From assembly GCF_000719095.1 (NCBI RefSeq), contig NZ_JOEH01000053.1:1-22973 (forward strand): DNA of 22,973 nt. Direction: 5' to 3'. Below the pieces are notes generated by a model that had not been told where the DNA came from, made no database searches, and saw only the letters and a list, made by a program, of their open reading frames with translations. Numbering within the stretch: the first letter of the stretch is position 1; each line of letters opens with the position of its first letter. Made by a program: the position numbers and the translations under genes. The stretch is from Streptacidiphilus jeojiense (GTDB lineage: Bacteria > Actinomycetota > Actinomycetes > Streptomycetales > Streptomycetaceae). Of the stretch, positions 14,842 to 21,183 are shown piece by piece.

Positions 14842-15069
14842 ATGCAACTGACCTTTGGCCCTGAGCGGCACACTCGAACCTTTGAATGCGCCTGCTGCAA
14901 AGAGCCCATAGAGCGCGCTTGGTGTCATATCTACGCAGACGGGGAGCCCCGAGCCGTCTACTACGCCAACTGCTACCACCACCAGGACCGTGACCACGAT
15001 GCTCCGAGGGCGCCCGTCGCTGCCCCCGACCGACCGCTCCTACTGGTGCGCAAGCGGTGCGATTCCTGA
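14842..15069 (+). CDS. Small Cys-rich, probably zinc-binding protein of unknown function
   Basis: A 75-aa protein from the ATG at 14842. The frame is open further upstream, but that part is Pro-rich and low in information, and an AT-richer CAAGAT box ends 7 bp before this ATG, as expected for a leaderless message. Cys16-x2-Cys19, with an extra Cys18, plus Cys28 and Cys44 followed by His46/His47, form a likely metal site in a stretch of short strands (CACCKEPIERAWCHIYADG...YYANCYHH). The C-terminal 25 residues are Pro/Arg-rich. I do not recognise the family. The stop lies 16 bp before a terminator and the first tRNA-Gly repeat, so the gene may be the last cargo of an element ending there. Confidence 0.55.
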   Translation: MQLTFGPERHTRTFECACCKEPIERAWCHIYADGEPRAVYYANCYHHQDRDHDAPRAPVAAPDRPLLLVRKRCDS

Positions 15070-15084
15070 AGTTGGTCTAGATAA

Positions 15085-15116
15085 CAAAACCCCCGGGCCG
15101 CTGGCCAGGGGTTTTG
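15085..15116. terminator. Terminator hairpin left of tRNA-Gly repeat 1
   Basis: CAAAACCCC (15085-15093) pairs with GGGGTTTTG (15108-15116), with an inner GGCC/GGCC stem. Read on the minus strand it follows the tRNA-like 3' end by 2 bp and ends in a T-run, so it is a tRNA-type terminator; read on the plus strand it ends the small Cys-rich gene. The sequence GGTCTAG just to its left recurs left of repeat 2. Confidence 0.8.
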
Positions 15117-15118
15117 CG

Positions 15119-15164
15119 TGGAGCGGGTGACGAGAATCGAACTTGCGCTCTGAGCTTGGGAAGC
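15119..15164 (-). repeat. tRNA-Gly(CCC) 3'-end repeat, copy 1 (att-like)
   Basis: On the minus strand this reads the anticodon loop CTTCCCAA, the 3' anticodon strand, the T-arm GAGTTCGATTCTC-type sequence (one change here) and an acceptor end closing in CCA. The 5' half of a tRNA (acceptor 5' strand, D-arm) is absent, since the sequence to the right is different. It is therefore a displaced att core, not a functional tRNA. Confidence 0.85.
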
Positions 15165-15305
15165 ATTGCGCCGATGACCATGCCAGAGCAGCCCTGACCT
15201 GCTCGTTCGACCCAGCCATGAGGGTTCACCCCACTGGTCGGACAGACGCCGGTTTCACCGTGATTCACCGCCCGCCTCCGCCCGTTAGGGCACGCGTAGG
15301 GCACG
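15165..15305. repeat. Conserved element-end segment right of copy 1
   Basis: This segment is closely similar to 22250-22389 and more distantly to 17818-17946. It holds a 25-bp motif at 15250-15274 (CGGTTTCACCGTG, then ACCGCCCG) and two direct TAGGGCACG motifs at 15286-15294 and 15297-15305, 11 bp apart, one helical turn. These look like binding sites for an integrase or excisionase. The minus-strand gene to the right stops 12 bp after the last motif. Confidence 0.75.
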
Positions 15306-15316
15306 AGATCTGCCGC

Positions 15317-15601
15317 TCAACGGCGGCCCGAGTTCATCCACGAAGCAAGACTGTGCACCTCGGCGCTCAGCACCATGACGCGGTGATCGTAGGCGAGGGG
15401 AAGATCGCTGATGCTTCCCATGCCTCCGTACGCTCCGAGTACTCTCTCGATCCCGTGGAGGTCCCCTGCTGCGATCTCACCCTTGGCGAGCTCCATCCAG
15501 TCAGCCCAACCCTGGAACCCGCATTCCGTGAGGGCCTGCATGAATTCGTCCAGCTTGATCATCAGACCTGATGCAGAGTTCGCCACCGAGCCAGTATCCA
15601 T
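15317..15601 (-). CDS. Small GGMGS-motif protein, possible orphan immunity-type cargo
   Basis: A 94-aa soluble protein. Features are KLDEFMQALTECGFQGWADWMELAKGEIAAGDLHGIERVLGAYGGMGSISDLPL, then a helical C-terminus. The AYGGMGSxxDLxL motif belongs to a widespread family of small uncharacterised bacterial proteins (possibly DUF6966; I could not confirm the number), often found next to other small orphan genes. The ATG at 15601 has a GAGGGG site 9 bp upstream; an internal ATG (residue 14, MIKLDEFM) is an alternative start. The gene ends 12 bp from the GGGCACG motifs of the element end, the same place occupied by unrelated genes at the other repeats. An immunity role is inference from position and size only. 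Confidence 0.65.
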   Translation of the reverse strand: MDTGSVANSASGLMIKLDEFMQALTECGFQGWADWMELAKGEIAAGDLHGIERVLGAYGGMGSISDLPLAYDHRVMVLSAEVHSLASWMNSGRR

Positions 15602-16080
15602 CGCGCGGTACCCCTCGATGCGAACTACCGGCAGTTCGGTCGCTGAGGTCTCTCGTCCTGGTCAAGCAGCCCACTGGAGTTGACTGAGGTCAGCGACGAT
15701 CGCCACGGTTGCGGTACTTCGCTGCTGCACTGCTGGCACGGACCCAGCATTGTCGGTGAGCTGGTCTAGCCTCATCGCCGTTGGGTCGGACTGGAACCTC
15801 ATTGAGGTGCACCGCGATCAAGAGGGGTGGCTCAGAAGCGGCTCCCGAGCCGAGCGCTCCGGGGCTTCGTGTAGCTTCAAACCCACCCCTCTCACGTGCC
15901 GGCGGGGTACACGATGCTCCTGCTGCTGGAGGCCGCGACGGCTTGGGACCGTGACCTCTTCGTCCCGAAGCAATTCGGACAACCCCTCGAACAGAGGTGG
16001 CTGTATCTCCCACCTGTGCTGACGGTTCGAGAGTGTCCGTAGTCGTCCGCCGCTGCGAGCTGCGGTTGTCACGCAGTTAG
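15602..16080. other. Gene-poor stretch, probably decayed coding sequence
   Basis: No convincing intact gene is present in these 479 bp. A plus-strand frame at 15914-16042 reads like protein (MLLLLEAATAWDRDLFVPKQ, then RWLYLPPVLTV) but is closed by TAG at 15872 just upstream and has no ribosome site. A second plus-strand frame to its left (about 15778-15840, VGSDWNLIEVHRDQEGWLR) also reads plausibly. Together they may be a frameshifted remnant; I cannot name the family. Confidence 0.35.
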
Positions 16081-16293
16081 TCACTCATCCTGAGGTCGTG
16101 AGGCGCGCCCACGGTCCCTGGCGCGTAGGGCGGTTGCTAGTAGCATCCGGGCGGTGAGGCCAACAGCGAGACTCGCGATGAGCTGAGGCACGAACCACGA
16201 CCATGCGTCACTGAAGTGGTGCAGGACGGCATTCGTGGCGAACATCATGAAGATGCTCATATAGCCCAGCCAGGAGTCACGCCGATTGCTCAC
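16081..16293 (-). CDS. Small two-helix membrane protein (hypothetical)
   Basis: A 70-aa protein if started at GTG 16293; a TTG two codons upstream is also possible. Two hydrophobic helices are visible: WLGYMSIFMMFATNAVLHHF and WFVPQLIASLAVGLTARMLLATAL. A basic tail (RARDRGRASRPQ) follows and should lie in the cytoplasm. No clear ribosome site precedes either start. The hydrophobic pattern with a positive-inside tail favours a real gene, but I do not recognise a family. It lies within the accessory region between repeat copies 1 and 2. Confidence 0.45.
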   Translation of the reverse strand: MSNRRDSWLGYMSIFMMFATNAVLHHFSDAWSWFVPQLIASLAVGLTARMLLATALRARDRGRASRPQDE

Positions 16294-16334
16294 ACGCAAA
16301 TATTGCAGGGTGGCGCTCAGATGATCAAGGGCCC

Positions 16335-16362
16335 CGAAGTCGCGCTCTGGGCTTGGAAATCA
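16335..16362 (-). repeat. Possible degenerate fifth tRNA-Gly repeat
   Basis: The sequence CGAAGTCGCGCTCTGGGC and the following TTGGAAATCA match the middle of the 46-bp repeats (CGAACTCGCGCTCTGAGC, then TTGGGAAGCA) at 24 of 28 positions. The acceptor-stem part to the left is not preserved, nor are the conserved flanking motifs. It could be an eroded att trace or chance. Confidence 0.3.
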
Positions 16363-16787
16363 AAGCAGGTAGCGACCTCAGCTATGCTCTGACCTCACGT
16401 GCGCAGAACTGGGCGAGAGAGGCCCGTCGGCCCGTCGTGGCCCTGCACGAACGCGCCGGAGCAATGGTCACAAACGGGCAGTTGACCGCGGTCGGATTCG
16501 AGCCGGTGCATCTCGTTGAGAAAGCGATCCTGACCCGCAATGACTGACGGCCCGGGTCCGTGTCAGCCAACGCAGGGTAAAGGTTGCTTGATGCGGCACT
16601 CGACTCTTGTCGACCTGCGTCGATTCGGCACGACGACATCTAAGCGCCGATCCGTTGTGGAGGGGGCCAGCCGTGTTCGAGCCGGGCCAGGTGGGGCATG
16701 AACTGGGGGCCGCAAGGCTCGCTCATTGGGCTGATCGCGCTGAAATTGGGATGCTAGATCGCCCTGGGGCCTGGCAGGCTGCCGTGC
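16363..16787. promoter_or_regulatory. Intergenic stretch with a -10-like box for the acetyltransferase gene
   Basis: No gene that I can support lies in these 425 bp; short open frames have no ribosome sites or recognisable sequence. CAGGCT at 16775-16780 ends 7 bp before the acetyltransferase ATG, and the following bases resemble those before the ADP-ribosylglycohydrolase start (AGGCTGCCG). It is probably the -10 of a leaderless transcript. Confidence 0.4.
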
Positions 16788-17312
16788 ATGGACGTGCATC
16801 TTCAGCCTTGGTCGGAATCCGCAGTCGGCCTCCTGCGGCAGATCAACACCCCGCAGATGCGTCTCCACGTCGGTGGCCCAGAATCGGAGGAGAAGCTGCT
16901 TGACCGGCACCGTCGCTACCTCTCCATGCCGGGGACCGGCCGTGGTTGCATGTTCGCTGTGGTGAGTGGTGACGAGATGGTTGGCAGTATCTATTACCAG
17001 CTCCGTGACTGGCAGGGCGAGCGAATCTACGAGACTGGCTGGAACGTCCTACCGCCCTACCAGGGCCGTGGCATCGCTGCCGCTGCTGGCTCCTCCCTGA
17101 TTGCCGTTGTGCGTGACGCCACCCGCCGGTCAGTCATCCGAGGCCTGCACGCCTTCCCCTCGGTCGAGAACGCCTCCTCCAACGCCCTCTGTCGCCGCCT
17201 TGGCTTCACCCTCCGTGGCGTGTGCGACTTCGAGTACCCGACTGGCAGCGGCACCTTTATGTGCAGCAACGACTGGCGACTCAATCTCACTGACTCCGCC
17301 CTGTCGAGCTAA
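16788..17312 (+). CDS. GNAT-family N-acetyltransferase
   Basis: A 174-aa cytoplasmic acetyltransferase. Acetyl-CoA-binding motif A is visible as WNVLPPYQGRGIAAAAGSSLIAVV (Q-G-R-G-I-A pyrophosphate loop). Motif B follows as ENASSNALCRRLGFTLRGVCDFEYP, preceded by strands FAVVSGDEMVGSIYYQLRD. This arrangement resembles the RimJ/RimL-like GNATs that acetylate protein N-termini, ribosomal proteins or small molecules, but the substrate cannot be read here. No ribosome site precedes the ATG, and a CAGGCT box ends 7 bp upstream, so a leaderless message is likely. It is the only apparently intact enzyme gene between repeat copies 1 and 2 and is followed by a decayed integrase. Confidence 0.9.
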   Translation: MDVHLQPWSESAVGLLRQINTPQMRLHVGGPESEEKLLDRHRRYLSMPGTGRGCMFAVVSGDEMVGSIYYQLRDWQGERIYETGWNVLPPYQGRGIAAAAGSSLIAVVRDATRRSVIRGLHAFPSVENASSNALCRRLGFTLRGVCDFEYPTGSGTFMCSNDWRLNLTDSALSS

Positions 17313-17343
17313 GGTCGCAGTAGCCTCCACGGAAACCACAACC

Positions 17344-17737
17344 CTCCCCGCTGCCATCCCGTCTGCCGTCGTCCCACACCTCGGTGGAGCAGCCTTGCCC
17401 CTGGTGTCCAGGTGATGGTGCGTTCCGGCGCTCGTCCTTCGGTCGGATCTAGCGCAAGGCGCGCGACAAGGCGGGGCTGCCCGTCTTCCGGTTCTACGAT
17501 CTCCGGCACACGGGCAACACCCTCGTTGCGGCGACCGGTGCGAGCCTCAAGGAGTTGATGGCGCGGATGGGGCAGTCCTCGGTCCGGGCCGCGATGATCT
17601 ACCAGCACGCGACGGCGGAGCGGGACCAGAAAATCGCGTCGGGCATCGACGATGCGGTGCGGAAGATCCGCCATACGTCGCCGCCAGATCGGGGCGGGAA
17701 GGCATCTGGTGCGCGACGCCTGAATTGGTCTAGATAA
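17344..17737 (+). pseudogene. Decayed tyrosine recombinase (phage-type integrase), C-terminal remnant
   Basis: The frame at 17411-17737 reads GDGAFRRSSFGRI, a TAG stop (17450-17452) where related integrases have a Trp, then RKARDKAGLPVFRFYDLRHTGNT, LMARMGQSS and MIYQHATAERDQKIASGIDDAVRKI, ending at TAA. This is the catalytic end of an actinomycete tyrosine integrase, with the Arg of DLRHT and the nucleophile Tyr of IYQHAT. Two usual catalytic His are changed: FHDLRHT is FYDLRHT and MGHSS is MGQSS. A further piece (LPAAIPSAVVPHL, 17344-17382) lies in another frame, implying a frameshift. The N-terminal two thirds are missing. The stop is 34 bp from tRNA-Gly repeat 2, the usual position for an integrase beside its att site. 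It should be inactive. Confidence 0.85.
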
Positions 17738-17769
17738 CAAACCCCCGTGCCACTGGCATGGGGGTTTTG
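17738..17769. terminator. Terminator hairpin left of tRNA-Gly repeat 2
   Basis: AACCCCC with an inner TGCC (17748-17751) pairs with GGCA (17755-17758) and GGGGGTT (17760-17766), followed by a T-run. It sits at the same place relative to the repeat as the hairpins of copies 1 and 4, although the stem sequences differ. It follows the integrase stop directly. Confidence 0.75.
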
Positions 17770-17771
17770 CG

Positions 17772-17817
17772 TGGAGCGGGTGACGAGAATCGAACTCGCG
17801 CTCTGAGCTTGGGAAGC
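17772..17817 (-). repeat. tRNA-Gly(CCC) 3'-end repeat, copy 2 (att-like)
   Basis: On the minus strand it carries the CTTCCCAA anticodon loop, an intact T-arm and an acceptor 3' strand with CCA. This appears to be the least changed copy. The tRNA 5' half is absent. An integrase remnant lies immediately to the left. Confidence 0.88.
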
Positions 17818-17946
17818 ATTGGCCCGATGACCTTGGCATATGGGTCCTGACCTGCTCCTTCGGCGTCACCGGGGCGGTGATTCCGCTGCTTGGGCATGCC
17901 TCGGTTTCACCGTGGTTTACCGCCCGGAACCGTCTGTTGGGGCACG
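17818..17946. repeat. Conserved element-end segment right of copy 2
   Basis: A diverged relative of the segments right of copies 1 and 4. The 25-bp motif is at 17902-17926, 85 bp from the att core. A single TGGGGCACG is at 17938-17946, 121 bp from it. The minus-strand SUKH gene stops 11 bp further right. Confidence 0.7.
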
Positions 17947-17956
17947 AGTGTCCTCG

Positions 17957-18454
17957 TCACTCCATCGGCACGAAGCCACCATGAATCCTCAGCGGCAGCC
18001 CTGGGATGACCAGACTGCCGGCAACCTGACGGGTTAGCCAGTCCGGGACACTGTCGTCGTACTCCTCCCACTGCGCCCACTGACGGAACCAGACTCCTAT
18101 GCGCCAAGTGCCCTCAGTTCCAGGCACCAGGAAGCAAGCGTCGGCCTCCACCGTGTGGGCCCACTGCACCATGCCCCCTTCCATGGGGAACACGTCGTAC
18201 GGGATCGCCTCCGGCACAAGTTCCTGATACAGCGGAGCCATCTGTCCGATGGTCCCGAACATGCCCAGCCTTGAAGAACACGGATGCAGCACGCTCAAGA
18301 ATTTCCCAACGACGCCCGGCCCATACGCTGCCACGAACTCCTTGTACTCGGCTGGCAACGGCCCGCTTGCTGCCTCCAGTTCCTCCCAGGCGTCGGCTCC
18401 CGAGTAGCCACGGCCGGGACCAAACCAACCCTCAAGGTCACTAGTAGATGCCAC
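17957..18454 (-). CDS. SMI1/KNR4 (SUKH) family protein, probable immunity protein
   Basis: A 165-aa soluble protein with the SUKH core: WEELEAASGPLPAEYKEFVAAYGPGVVGKFLSVLHP (residues 23-58), containing the family's W-xx-L, G-x-LP-x-xY-xx-F and YG positions. A central PMEGGMVQWAHTVEADACFLV and a C-terminal helix with basic residues follow. SUKH proteins are best known as immunity proteins against polymorphic nuclease or deaminase toxins and are frequently scattered as orphans, as here, with no toxin nearby. The GTG start at 18454 follows a strong GGGGGGAAGG site. It ends 11 bp from the element-end GGGCACG motif, the same cassette position as the two other minus-strand genes. Confidence 0.87.
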   Translation of the reverse strand: MASTSDLEGWFGPGRGYSGADAWEELEAASGPLPAEYKEFVAAYGPGVVGKFLSVLHPCSSRLGMFGTIGQMAPLYQELVPEAIPYDVFPMEGGMVQWAHTVEADACFLVPGTEGTWRIGVWFRQWAQWEEYDDSVPDWLTRQVAGSLVIPGLPLRIHGGFVPME

Positions 18455-18697
18455 GCCTTCCCCCCTGTACCTTGCGCCAGCGGCAGGCTACCGCAGGGTC
18501 AAGCCTGAACCCCAGGGATGATGGTCAAGGGGAATCCTCCCAAGGTCCGCCCCACCTGCATCATCGTTCCCCCCATATCTGGCCACGCTCCGCTGTGGCA
18601 CACAGAGAGCTATCGACTTGGCTCGAATTAACAAGCTCGCCGCATTGGCTGAATAGAACCCATTGCCGGACAGCAGTACACGGCCCACACTCACAAG

Positions 18698-19459
18698 ATG
18701 GTCTACAAATGCCGGGCACAGACCGAGGACGGCACTCTTTGCAAGAGGCACGTAACCAGGCCTGACACAAGGTGCTATCAGCACCTCGGGAGACCTGCGG
18801 GTCGCATCAATACGCCAGTTAAACGTGTGCCTCGACGTACTCCAACACAGCCACGCGCACCTCGGGTAATCGCTCAACGAAGAACTACAATTCCCGCCAC
18901 TCCTAGGCAACCGGGCAGGGCCGCTCCTGATCGCCGGGGGCAGGAATACGCTGCTGCCCTCTGCGTCGATCTGCTTAGCACCGGCGGCGCTGCAACTATC
19001 GCAGACCGTGCTACAAGCTATGTCTCCGATGAGACCTGGAAGGCTCTGGCCAAGCATCATCGGAGAAGAAATTGCGATGATATCGCCGAACTCGCCCGCA
19101 ATATTCTCGACAAAAAGGAAAGGCTGCACCGCGCAATTGGGCAAACGGCCGGTGGGATATTCGGCCTCTTGGGGCGATCGCCAATCGAACGAGTCTTCGC
19201 TTACGAGCTGGCACGCAGAATCCCCTTGCCCATCGACGCAAAGCTCTCTGCGGCAGCACGAGGGCTGCAGGTAGCTGGAATCTACGTCTGCTTCGTCAAC
19301 AAGCGAAAGCTTGCTGATTGTGCGTGCCTGCAAGACGTCCTCAAGGAGAAGGGGAAGTCCCAATTGGAAAGTTTGATGCAGGGCGCCCTCGATGACTGGT
19401 CAGGCTTTCCAGCCCGAATGAAAGATGCCCCGATCCCATGGCTGAATTACGGCGCCTAG
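18698..19459 (+). CDS. Uncharacterised protein with N-terminal DUF5763-like zinc-binding motif
   Basis: A 253-aa protein with two parts. Residues 5-29 hold C5-x9-C15-x10-C26-x2-H29 in the context CRAQTEDGTLCKRHVTRP...CYQH, which fits the short DUF5763-type zinc motif (C-x-A-x-T-xx-G-xx-C). A basic, Pro-rich linker (about 35-80) leads to a mostly helical domain of about 160 residues with no motif I recognise, ending in a stretch with three Cys (VAGIYVCFVNKRKLADCACLQDVL) and ALDDWSGF. Base composition is clearly more AT-rich than the left part of the window, with codons such as ATA and GAT, suggesting recent transfer. The ATG at 18698 has no ribosome site. It lies between repeat copies 2 and 3, opposite to the SUKH gene. 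DNA or RNA binding is a guess from the zinc motif and basic linker. Confidence 0.72.
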   Translation: MVYKCRAQTEDGTLCKRHVTRPDTRCYQHLGRPAGRINTPVKRVPRRTPTQPRAPRVIAQRRTTIPATPRQPGRAAPDRRGQEYAAALCVDLLSTGGAATIADRATSYVSDETWKALAKHHRRRNCDDIAELARNILDKKERLHRAIGQTAGGIFGLLGRSPIERVFAYELARRIPLPIDAKLSAAARGLQVAGIYVCFVNKRKLADCACLQDVLKEKGKSQLESLMQGALDDWSGFPARMKDAPIPWLNYGA

Positions 19460-19522
19460 AAATCCCAGCCTTGGCTATACTCACTCCACTGACTGACGAT
19501 GAGGCCGCAGGGGCCCTGGCGC

Positions 19523-19568
19523 TGGAGCGGGTGACGAGAATCGAACTCGCGCTCCGAGCTTGTGAATC
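19523..19568 (-). repeat. tRNA-Gly(CCC) 3'-end repeat, copy 3 (att-like, altered)
   Basis: The acceptor and T-arm part (19523-19551) matches the other copies exactly, but the anticodon end differs (CTCCGAGCTTGTGAATC against CTCTGAGCTTGGGAAGC). No terminator hairpin lies to the left, and the 25-bp and GGGCACG motifs are missing on the right. It probably marks the end of a different element or a more eroded one. The remaining gap to 19810 holds no gene I can support. Confidence 0.8.
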
Positions 19569-19810
19569 CCAAGATCCTTGACCGTATTTCCCCAAGTCAG
19601 GGCGATATAGCCTCCACCACATCCCCGCGAGCAGGGGTCGGCCATGGCTACTGTTGCCTCCTGCGTATCGCTCCTACCGGTGCGCAGGTGGTGGGCCGAG
19701 CTTCAGGGAGGGTCAATACGGAAGGGGCGCCCCTGGCTGTCAGCCCTACTCGATAGCTTGTGGCTAACACGTGCGGCTGCGCGTGAGTCTCCTGGGGGAA
19801 GGCGTAGTTC

Positions 19811-20566
19811 ATGGGCGCGAAAACGGGGTTGCTGATCTATTCGCACGGTGCGGCGGCCGACGCCCTGCGGCGAGCGACAACGGTGGACGACCGCCGCACG
19901 GCCGAACTTCTTGCCCGCGTCTACCCGGGCTGGGAAATTCAGTCCGCAGACAGCAGCACCCTCGGCGACGGGACCTACCCACCCGATGGAGTCTCCTACC
20001 TGGCCGCCTTTGAGGACGTGGAGGTCATCTGCGATCGCCAGTGGATGGACTACCTCCCGTCCGAGTTGCCCACTCACCTTGTCAAGGCGAGCGCCGGTCG
20101 GAGACTCGTCCTGCACGCCATGCACAGCGTGGTGGACGCACTCACCTTCGCGGCCTGGGAGGACGGCCGGCTCGTCCGTTCGCTCAGCCTGTCCCCCGAC
20201 AGCGGAATCGTGGAGAACATCGGTACGCCTTACGCGTTCGAAGCGCCGTACTGGGCCGGTAAGCACCCGGTGGAACTCGATCCCGATTGGGAGGATGAGG
20301 AGCCGTATCCGTTGCCGTTCCATCCCCTCGAACTCGGCGAAGACGCCTTGCGCGCCTTGGCCGGATTCATCCTGGAGGGCTGGCCGCACCCAAACGACGT
20401 GGACCCGCACATCGTCCCACTGAACGGCTACCGGGTGACCGACCCCCACGCCCCCGATCCAGCAATGACGCGAGCCGCTCTCGAACGGGCCGTGAAATCC
20501 ATGGGCCCACCTCGGATCCTCCGCTTCAATCCCGACGGCTCAATCATCACGTCCGACGGCACGTAG
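19811..20566 (+). CDS. DUF6928-family protein
   Basis: A 251-aa soluble protein with the features I associate with the actinomycete DUF6928 family: the start MGAKTGLLIYSHG, ARVYPGWEI, GTYPPDGVSYLAAF, a long conserved block LHAMHSVVDALTFAAWEDGRLVRSLSLSPDSGIVENIG and PYWAGKHPVE, then PYPLPFHPLELGEDALRALAGFILEG. The reaction is unknown. A GGGGGAAGG ribosome site precedes the ATG by about 9 bp. The downstream HAD gene begins 26 bp after the stop, so the two may be co-transcribed. Together with the ADP-ribosylglycohydrolase it fills the interval between repeat copies 3 and 4. Confidence 0.85.
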   Translation: MGAKTGLLIYSHGAAADALRRATTVDDRRTAELLARVYPGWEIQSADSSTLGDGTYPPDGVSYLAAFEDVEVICDRQWMDYLPSELPTHLVKASAGRRLVLHAMHSVVDALTFAAWEDGRLVRSLSLSPDSGIVENIGTPYAFEAPYWAGKHPVELDPDWEDEEPYPLPFHPLELGEDALRALAGFILEGWPHPNDVDPHIVPLNGYRVTDPHAPDPAMTRAALERAVKSMGPPRILRFNPDGSIITSDGT

Positions 20567-20591
20567 ACCGCTGAACGGCTACCGTGCAGCC

Positions 20592-21122
20592 GTGACCAGC
20601 CCAACGCAGCCCCCACTGCTCTTCCTCGACGTCGACGGACCGCTCATCCCCTTCGGGGCGACACTGGAGCAACTCCCGGACGGGTATCCGATTTACCAGA
20701 CCCCGCCCGAACTACGGGGCCTCAGCGCGAACCCACTCCTGGCCAGAATCGACCCGGCGCTCGGCCCGCTCCTGGCGGCTCTGCCGTATGAGCTGGTGTG
20801 GGCAACAACCTGGATGGCCGACGCCAACGAGTGCGTCGCGCCCCGGCTCGGACTGCCGCAGCTTCCGGTGGTGGACTGGCCAGACCCCTCGTACGACGAC
20901 GAGTTTGGCGCACTGCACTGGAAGACGCGCCCGCTGCTGGCCTATGCAGCTGGCCGCCCGTTCGCCTGGGTGGACGACGAGATTACCGACGCGGACCGTG
21001 CCTGGGCAGCCGCCCGGCACCCCGGCCCCAGCCTGCTGCGACGCATCGACCCCAGCTGCGGCCTGCTGCCGGACGACTTCACCGCGCTCGCCGCATGGGC
21101 CGCCACGCTCGGCCCACACTGA
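20592..21122 (+). CDS. HAD-superfamily phosphatase of the RNA-repair-associated (HAD_SAK-like) type
   Basis: A 176-aa cytoplasmic HAD hydrolase without a separate cap domain. Motif I is FLDVDG (nucleophile D13, acid/base D15), motif II is WATTW (about residue 71), a Lys sits in LHWKTRP, and the acidic motif IV is WVDDEITDAD with D128/D129. The compact form with WATTW and WVDDE matches the HAD domains described from 'Swiss army knife' RNA-repair proteins, which also occur alone in streptomycetes. Phosphate removal from nucleic-acid or nucleotide ends is the likely chemistry, by inference. The GTG start at 20592 has no clear ribosome site, and it follows DUF6928 closely, which suggests coupling. 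The ADP-ribosylglycohydrolase gene begins 61 bp downstream with its own promoter. Confidence 0.85.
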   Translation: MTSPTQPPLLFLDVDGPLIPFGATLEQLPDGYPIYQTPPELRGLSANPLLARIDPALGPLLAALPYELVWATTWMADANECVAPRLGLPQLPVVDWPDPSYDDEFGALHWKTRPLLAYAAGRPFAWVDDEITDADRAWAAARHPGPSLLRRIDPSCGLLPDDFTALAAWAATLGPH

Positions 21123-21171
21123 ACACCGGCCTGTGTCAGAAACCCCCATGCCGCCCCCTGCCCACCGCATC

Positions 21172-21177
21172 TAGGCT
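21172..21177 (+). promoter_or_regulatory. -10 box (TAGGCT) of a probable leaderless transcript
   Basis: TAGGCT ends 6 bp before the ATG at 21184, placing the transcription start at the first base of the gene. There is no ribosome site. TAGGCT is a frequent streptomycete -10 sequence. Confidence 0.5.
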
Positions 21178-21183
21178 GCCGCC

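Noticed and set aside
15077..15304. Minus-strand open frame across repeat 1 (with KLRAQVRFSSPAPR), and similar frames at 17309-17869 and 21517-22460
   Set aside because: Their common FPSSEREFDSRHPL or RVRFSSPAP phrases are simply translations of the tRNA-Gly 3' end. Such frames recur at many tRNA-derived repeats and are not genes.
16353..16547. 64-codon plus-strand frame starting with TTG
   Set aside because: It has no ribosome site or recognisable sequence, and its first part coincides with the eroded tRNA-like stretch.
19619..19646. CRISPR-like sequence CCCCGCGAGCAGGGG resembling a type I-E repeat
   Set aside because: Only one unit is present, with no second copy at spacer distance and no cas genes; a short GC hairpin explains it.
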